This document shows positions 60,676 to 64,000 of a stretch of 64,000 nt of DNA, piece after piece. Source of the DNA: Roseivirga seohaensis (GTDB lineage Bacteria > Bacteroidota > Bacteroidia > Cytophagales > Cyclobacteriaceae). Both the position numbers and the translations under genes were made by a program. The stretch is taken from positions 682,001 to 746,000 of the forward strand of contig NZ_LRPB01000023.1 in the NCBI RefSeq assembly GCF_001592945.1, written 5' to 3'. Below the pieces are notes generated by a model. The model did not search any database and was not told where the DNA came from. It worked only from the letters and a program-made list of their open reading frames with translations. Position 1 is the stretch's first letter, and each line of letters opens with the position of its first letter.

Positions 60676-61815
60676 ATGTCGGTATTTGATTCTAATTTCA
60701 AAATAGGAGTTTTAGGAGGAGGTCAGTTGGGTCGAATGATGATTCAGTCAGCCATAGATTTCAACTTTAATGTGCACGTATTAGACCCAGACGCAAACGC
60801 GCCTTGTAAAGAAATTGCCACTTCGTTTACACACGGAAAACTCACTGATTTTGATACAGTTTACAGTTTTGGGAAAGACAAAGATGTAATTACCATCGAG
60901 ATTGAAAATGTAAATACCGAAGCTTTGAAGCAATTGGCCAAAGAGGGTAAAAAGGTGTTTCCGCAGCCTGAGGCAATTGAGTTGATTCAAAACAAGACAC
61001 TTCAGAAAAGATTTTACAAAGAAAACGGAATACCTACAGCCGACTTTATTGAAACTCAATCTAAAGCCGATGTAGCAAAACACACAGACTTCCTTCCTTT
61101 TGTAAACAAACTGGCCACTGGTGGTTACGATGGCCGAGGAGTGCAAGTTATTCGTACCGAAGAGGCATTAGAGAAAGCTTTTGATGCCCCTGGTTTTGTT
61201 GAAAAGCTTATTCCTTTCGAAAAGGAAATAGCGGTGATCGCTGCTAGGAATGAAAAGGGTGAAATAACCTGTTTTCCAACGGTTGAAATGGTTTTTCACC
61301 CAGAATTGAACCTTGTTGAATACCTATTTTCTCCGGCCATTGTGAGCCAAAGTATTGAAACCAAAGCACAAGAAATTGCCAAAACATTAATCAGTAAACT
61401 GAACATGGTAGGTCTGCTGGCCATTGAAATGTTTTTGACAAAAGAGGGAGATATATTGGTGAATGAAATAGCCCCACGAACTCATAATAGCGGTCATCAA
61501 ACTATTGAAGGCAACGTGACTTCTCAATTTGAACAACACCTAAGAGCCATTTTAAATTTGCCTTTGGGTAGCACCAAAATTGTACAGCCCGCAGCAATGG
61601 TAAACCTTTTAGGTGAAGATGGCTATGAAGGGCCTGCAAAGTATGAGGGAATGGAAAACGTACTAAGCCAAGAAGGCATCCATGTACACCTTTATGGAAA
61701 AAGAATTACCAAACCTCACCGCAAAATGGGGCATGCTACAGTTACCGCAAGTAGCATAGAAGATTTGAATGAAAAAGTTAATTTCGTAAAAGCAGAATTA
61801 AAGATAAAAGCATGA
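60676..61815 (+). CDS. purK: 5-(carboxyamino)imidazole ribonucleotide synthase
   Basis: A 379-residue ATP-grasp enzyme that carboxylates AIR to N5-CAIR in purine synthesis. From ATG 60676 the first strand is FKIGVLGGGQLGRMMIQSA; the ATP-grasp core has FVNKLATGGYDGRGVQVI and EKLIPFEKEIAVIAARN, and the end has NEIAPRTHNSGHQTIEGNVT and YGKRITKPHRKMGHATVTA. Normal length. Its stop overlaps purE start by 4 bp. Confidence 0.97.
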   Translation: MSVFDSNFKIGVLGGGQLGRMMIQSAIDFNFNVHVLDPDANAPCKEIATSFTHGKLTDFDTVYSFGKDKDVITIEIENVNTEALKQLAKEGKKVFPQPEAIELIQNKTLQKRFYKENGIPTADFIETQSKADVAKHTDFLPFVNKLATGGYDGRGVQVIRTEEALEKAFDAPGFVEKLIPFEKEIAVIAARNEKGEITCFPTVEMVFHPELNLVEYLFSPAIVSQSIETKAQEIAKTLISKLNMVGLLAIEMFLTKEGDILVNEIAPRTHNSGHQTIEGNVTSQFEQHLRAILNLPLGSTKIVQPAAMVNLLGEDGYEGPAKYEGMENVLSQEGIHVHLYGKRITKPHRKMGHATVTASSIEDLNEKVNFVKAELKIKA

Positions 61816-62318
61816 GCAAGGCATTAGTGGGAATCATCATGGGTAGTCAGTCGGATTTACGTGTAATGTCTGATGCGGCTTCTGTTTTAGAAGAGTTAGG
61901 TGTACCTTTTGAGGTAACCATAGTTTCTGCACATCGCACACCACATAGAATGGTTGAATATGCTGAAAAAGCCATTGAAAACGGTCTTAAGGTAATTATT
62001 GCTGGTGCTGGTGGGGCAGCGCATTTGCCGGGTATGGTGGCTTCATTAACTACATTGCCTGTAATTGGTGTGCCTGTAAAATCAAGTAACTCTATTGATG
62101 GTTGGGATTCAGTGCTTTCTATTTTACAGATGCCAGGGGGAGTACCTGTTGCAACTGTTGCGCTTGATGGTGCAAAAAATGCAGGAATTCTGGCAGCTCA
62201 AATCGTGGGTACTTTTAACGAAAAGGTGGCTGAAAACCTGAAGTCGTACAAAACAGAAATGCGTAAAAAAGTAGAAGACAGCGTAGAAGAGTTAGCGACT
62301 AAAGGCTGGAAAAAATAG
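61812..62318 (+). CDS. purE: N5-carboxyaminoimidazole ribonucleotide mutase
   Basis: A 168-residue class I PurE. It converts N5-CAIR to CAIR. Signature: GIIMGSQSDLRVMSDAASVL, VSAHRTPHRMVEYAEKA, IIAGAGGAAHLPGMVASLTT and IGVPVKSSNSIDGWDSVLSI, then QMPGGVPVATVALDGAKNAG. It is coupled to purK. The pair is a standard de novo purine module. Confidence 0.98.
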   Translation: MSKALVGIIMGSQSDLRVMSDAASVLEELGVPFEVTIVSAHRTPHRMVEYAEKAIENGLKVIIAGAGGAAHLPGMVASLTTLPVIGVPVKSSNSIDGWDSVLSILQMPGGVPVATVALDGAKNAGILAAQIVGTFNEKVAENLKSYKTEMRKKVEDSVEELATKGWKK

Positions 62319-62367
62319 AGCCAATGCCTAGGCTTAGGTGTAACTTCTTTCTCGTCTCACTCAGATT

Positions 62368-62589
62368 TTATATTTCAAATTCTAACTCGTTCATGCCTGA
62401 ATATTGAAAATCGAACCAATATTCATATTCTGAATACTGAATGCAGTCCTCTAAAACTTGATCGGGCAAATTAAGCCTAACAAAACTTGTTTGTGGCAAC
62501 CATTCCCTAAGTCTCAAAGCCTGATCAAAAGGCAATCTCGAAACCTGAATATATCCAGTGCCTAAGTCGATGTGGGGATACGCTTTCAT
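62368..62589 (-). CDS. Hypothetical 73-residue protein
   Basis: A small acidic protein (start MKAYPHIDLGTGYIQVSRLP, end SGMNELEFEI) with many aromatic residues, no signal peptide and no membrane helix. No family recognised. It is convergent with purE, 49 bp from it, and 158 bp downstream of the AsmA-like gene on the same strand with a terminator hairpin between. Codon usage is normal for the window. Probably a real but uncharacterised small gene. Confidence 0.6.
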   Translation of the reverse strand: MKAYPHIDLGTGYIQVSRLPFDQALRLREWLPQTSFVRLNLPDQVLEDCIQYSEYEYWFDFQYSGMNELEFEI

Positions 62590-62666
62590 TTGAGTGCAAG
62601 TCTAAACAATTCTAACACGTTTAACTTAATCTTCTGTTTATCAGATTGTTAATTTTGTGTATCTAA

Positions 62667-62703
62667 AACAACAAGTCGCTCGTAACTCAAGCGACTTATT
62701 GTT
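62667..62703 (-). terminator. Terminator hairpin downstream of the AsmA-like gene
   Basis: Stem AAGTCGCT / AGCGACTT extended by AACAA / TTGTT with one mismatch, closed by a 9-nt loop (62667-62703). On the minus strand it follows the AsmA-like stop by 44 bp and is succeeded by a short TTTT run. Confidence 0.7.
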
Positions 62704-62747
62704 AAGATGATAGAATGCACTAAAATGTTACAGGTCTGGTTCAGAAA

Positions 62748-64000
62748 TTATTCTTCATTGCCTCCATTCCCTTTTTTCTTTTTCAATAAACCTTTTAAAA
62801 CACTTTCTGCTTTTTTCTTTGCTTCTTCAAGCTTCTGATCTGTCGTGTCTGGTTTAACTCCGAGTTTGCCAGCTAGTTTTAAAGCAACACTATCTTTTTG
62901 TGCTTTCAATAAGGAATCAGCCTTAGATTTCAATTCCGTTTTCTTGGCATCTAATACTAGGCTAGCAGAATCTTTAGCCTGCTCTACCATAGCTTCTACT
63001 TCTTGTTTTGCTTCTTCTTTCTTTTCGTCCACTTTGGCTTTTACCGAAGCTGTGACCGCACTCTTTACGTCTGTGCCATCACCACTTCCAACACTTCTAA
63101 CCCCAAATTCTGGTTTAGCATAGGTTCCACTCATGCCAATGTTTAATCTTACGGTACTACTTGTAGCGGCTGAGCTACCTGTGATTTGCGAAACCAAACT
63201 ATTGAGTTGCGTGCCTATTTGTCCAGCTTGAACGTCCATGGCAAGGGTGTAGTCGATCGACCCATCAATTCCTGTGCTACCTGCAATTGTGGTTTTATAA
63301 TCGCCAAGCTTTACATCAAAGGGCTTTACAAATAGCCTTCCTTCTTTAATTTCGGCCGACATTTTCACTTTATCTAGAGTGGTGGTAGAAAGCTTTTGAA
63401 GTTTGGTAAGTGAAGTTAAGCCCGTAACGATTTTTGAGTCTTGATCTAAACTTGCCTGTAATAATTGCAATACACCGCTACCAGTCAGGGTGCTATAATC
63501 AGGCATCATGTCTGCGCCCAAAGCTCCTGCCATTGAAAAATCAGTAGATAAAAGTCCTTGCGTTCTTTCTGCTATAGGGGCTAATTTCTGGATCATCTCA
63601 ATGCTCTGAAACGATTGTGGGATTGAAATCTCCTTTACTTTGAACCCAAATGCAAAGAGTGGTTTTTCGGGCTTACTGTCATAAGAACCTTGTAAACCTA
63701 CGGTACCGTTGAGGGTTTTCATATTGGCGTTGTCAAGGGCTACTTTTCCATCCTTTACTACCAAACCACTTTTTACCTCTTTAAGCTCAAGCTTATTGTA
63801 CATCACTTTATTTACTGAAGCGTTCATGTTGAACTCCACGTTTTCTGGAATTCTAACTACTTCCATTGGCTCGCCATTTTCGTCAACCGCCTCATCTTCT
63901 GATTCGGTCATCCATTCGTTAACATTAAGTACATCGGCTGTAGCATTCAGATTACCTTTAAGCTTTCCTTCATTTAAGGCAAAGCCCAAGTAATTTTCAA
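62748..64000 (-). CDS. AsmA-family protein, C-terminal part (continues beyond window)
   Basis: 417 codons are visible and the frame continues past the right edge. The region contains AsmA-C-like repeats (VALDNANMKTLNGTVGLQGS, LFVKPFDVKLGDYKTTIAGS, IDYTLAMDVQAGQIGTQLNS) and ends with a long Lys/Glu/Ala coiled coil (residues about 300-413, EEAKQEVEAMVEQAKDSASL, then SVLKGLLKKKKGNGGNEE). AsmA-like proteins are anchored in the inner membrane and span the periplasm to move phospholipids to the outer membrane. The charged coiled-coil tail is long for the family. Confidence 0.87.
   Translation of the reverse strand, partial: ENYLGFALNEGKLKGNLNATADVLNVNEWMTESEDEAVDENGEPMEVVRIPENVEFNMNASVNKVMYNKLELKEVKSGLVVKDGKVALDNANMKTLNGTVGLQGSYDSKPEKPLFAFGFKVKEISIPQSFQSIEMIQKLAPIAERTQGLLSTDFSMAGALGADMMPDYSTLTGSGVLQLLQASLDQDSKIVTGLTSLTKLQKLSTTTLDKVKMSAEIKEGRLFVKPFDVKLGDYKTTIAGSTGIDGSIDYTLAMDVQAGQIGTQLNSLVSQITGSSAATSSTVRLNIGMSGTYAKPEFGVRSVGSGDGTDVKSAVTASVKAKVDEKKEEAKQEVEAMVEQAKDSASLVLDAKKTELKSKADSLLKAQKDSVALKLAGKLGVKPDTTDQKLEEAKKKAESVLKGLLKKKKGNGGNEE

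Noticed and set aside
1-64000. Prophage, insertion sequence or CRISPR array
   Set aside because: No integrase, transposase, terminase, tail genes, terminal repeats or regularly spaced repeats were seen; the two XRE genes alone do not make a prophage.

Overview
The window is an AT-rich chromosomal segment of a Bacteroidota bacterium, most likely a marine Cytophagales species (Roseivirga/Fulvivirga-like; the genus is inference). The evidence is a GldB-type gliding lipoprotein, an ECF sigma/FecR/STN operon, Bacteroidota-type LptC, many short lipoproteins with a Cys lipobox, small families typical of the phylum (DUF493, DUF4783, DUF6787-like), and several TAnnTTTG -7 promoter boxes. I see no rRNA, tRNA, CRISPR array or insertion sequence. 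Both ends cut through genes: a sigma factor on the left and an AsmA-like protein on the right.

Region 1 (1-13 kb): the sigma factor, a RES/Xre toxin-antitoxin pair, YccF, and a beta-propeller lipoprotein gene interrupted by a stop codon inside its leader. A GH20 hexosaminidase is divergent from a glycosylasparaginase, and together they could strip N-linked GlcNAc from glycoproteins. Then come a DUF418 membrane protein, a tricorn-like S41 protease with a Rieske ferredoxin, and a VOC protein. Region 2 (13-24.7 kb): an Lrp regulator and TonB receptor, two small HTH repressors around an orphan 93-residue gene, an outer-membrane barrel divergent from gldB, a minus-strand operon (sigma factor, 78-aa protein, nth, glycosyltransferase), and uvrA.

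Region 3 (24.7-34.6 kb) is the most accessory-looking part. Two blocks of AT-rich plus-strand genes (DUF7000-like plus VOC; a membrane protein with a lysozyme-like motif) are each preceded by the same diverged 51-bp repeat. The second block is followed by an attC-like hairpin, which suggests captured gene cassettes. Between and after them lie an NTF2-PQQ dehydrogenase fusion with an AraC regulator, a PadR/ABC permease pair, an EamA exporter and a YcxB protein.

Region 4 (34.7-64 kb) is mostly core metabolism and envelope: nadC, gpmI, a universal stress protein, Fur, an NhaD antiporter, and an envelope-biogenesis cluster (outer-membrane protein, TPR protein, lptC, small membrane protein, CNNM/CorC protein, PpiD/SurA-like foldase). 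After that come DUF493, a lipoprotein methyltransferase, pterin dehydratase, rsmI, a 54-residue GCGG-tail protein, an HTTM protein, feoAB, the ECF sigma/FecR/STN operon, a membrane-anchored MutS-like ATPase, and purK-purE.

The best candidates for something undescribed are the membrane protein with the lysozyme-like motif inside a cassette-like block, the stop codon next to a lipobox, the terminator-like hairpin directly in front of lptC, and three genes that look leaderless.
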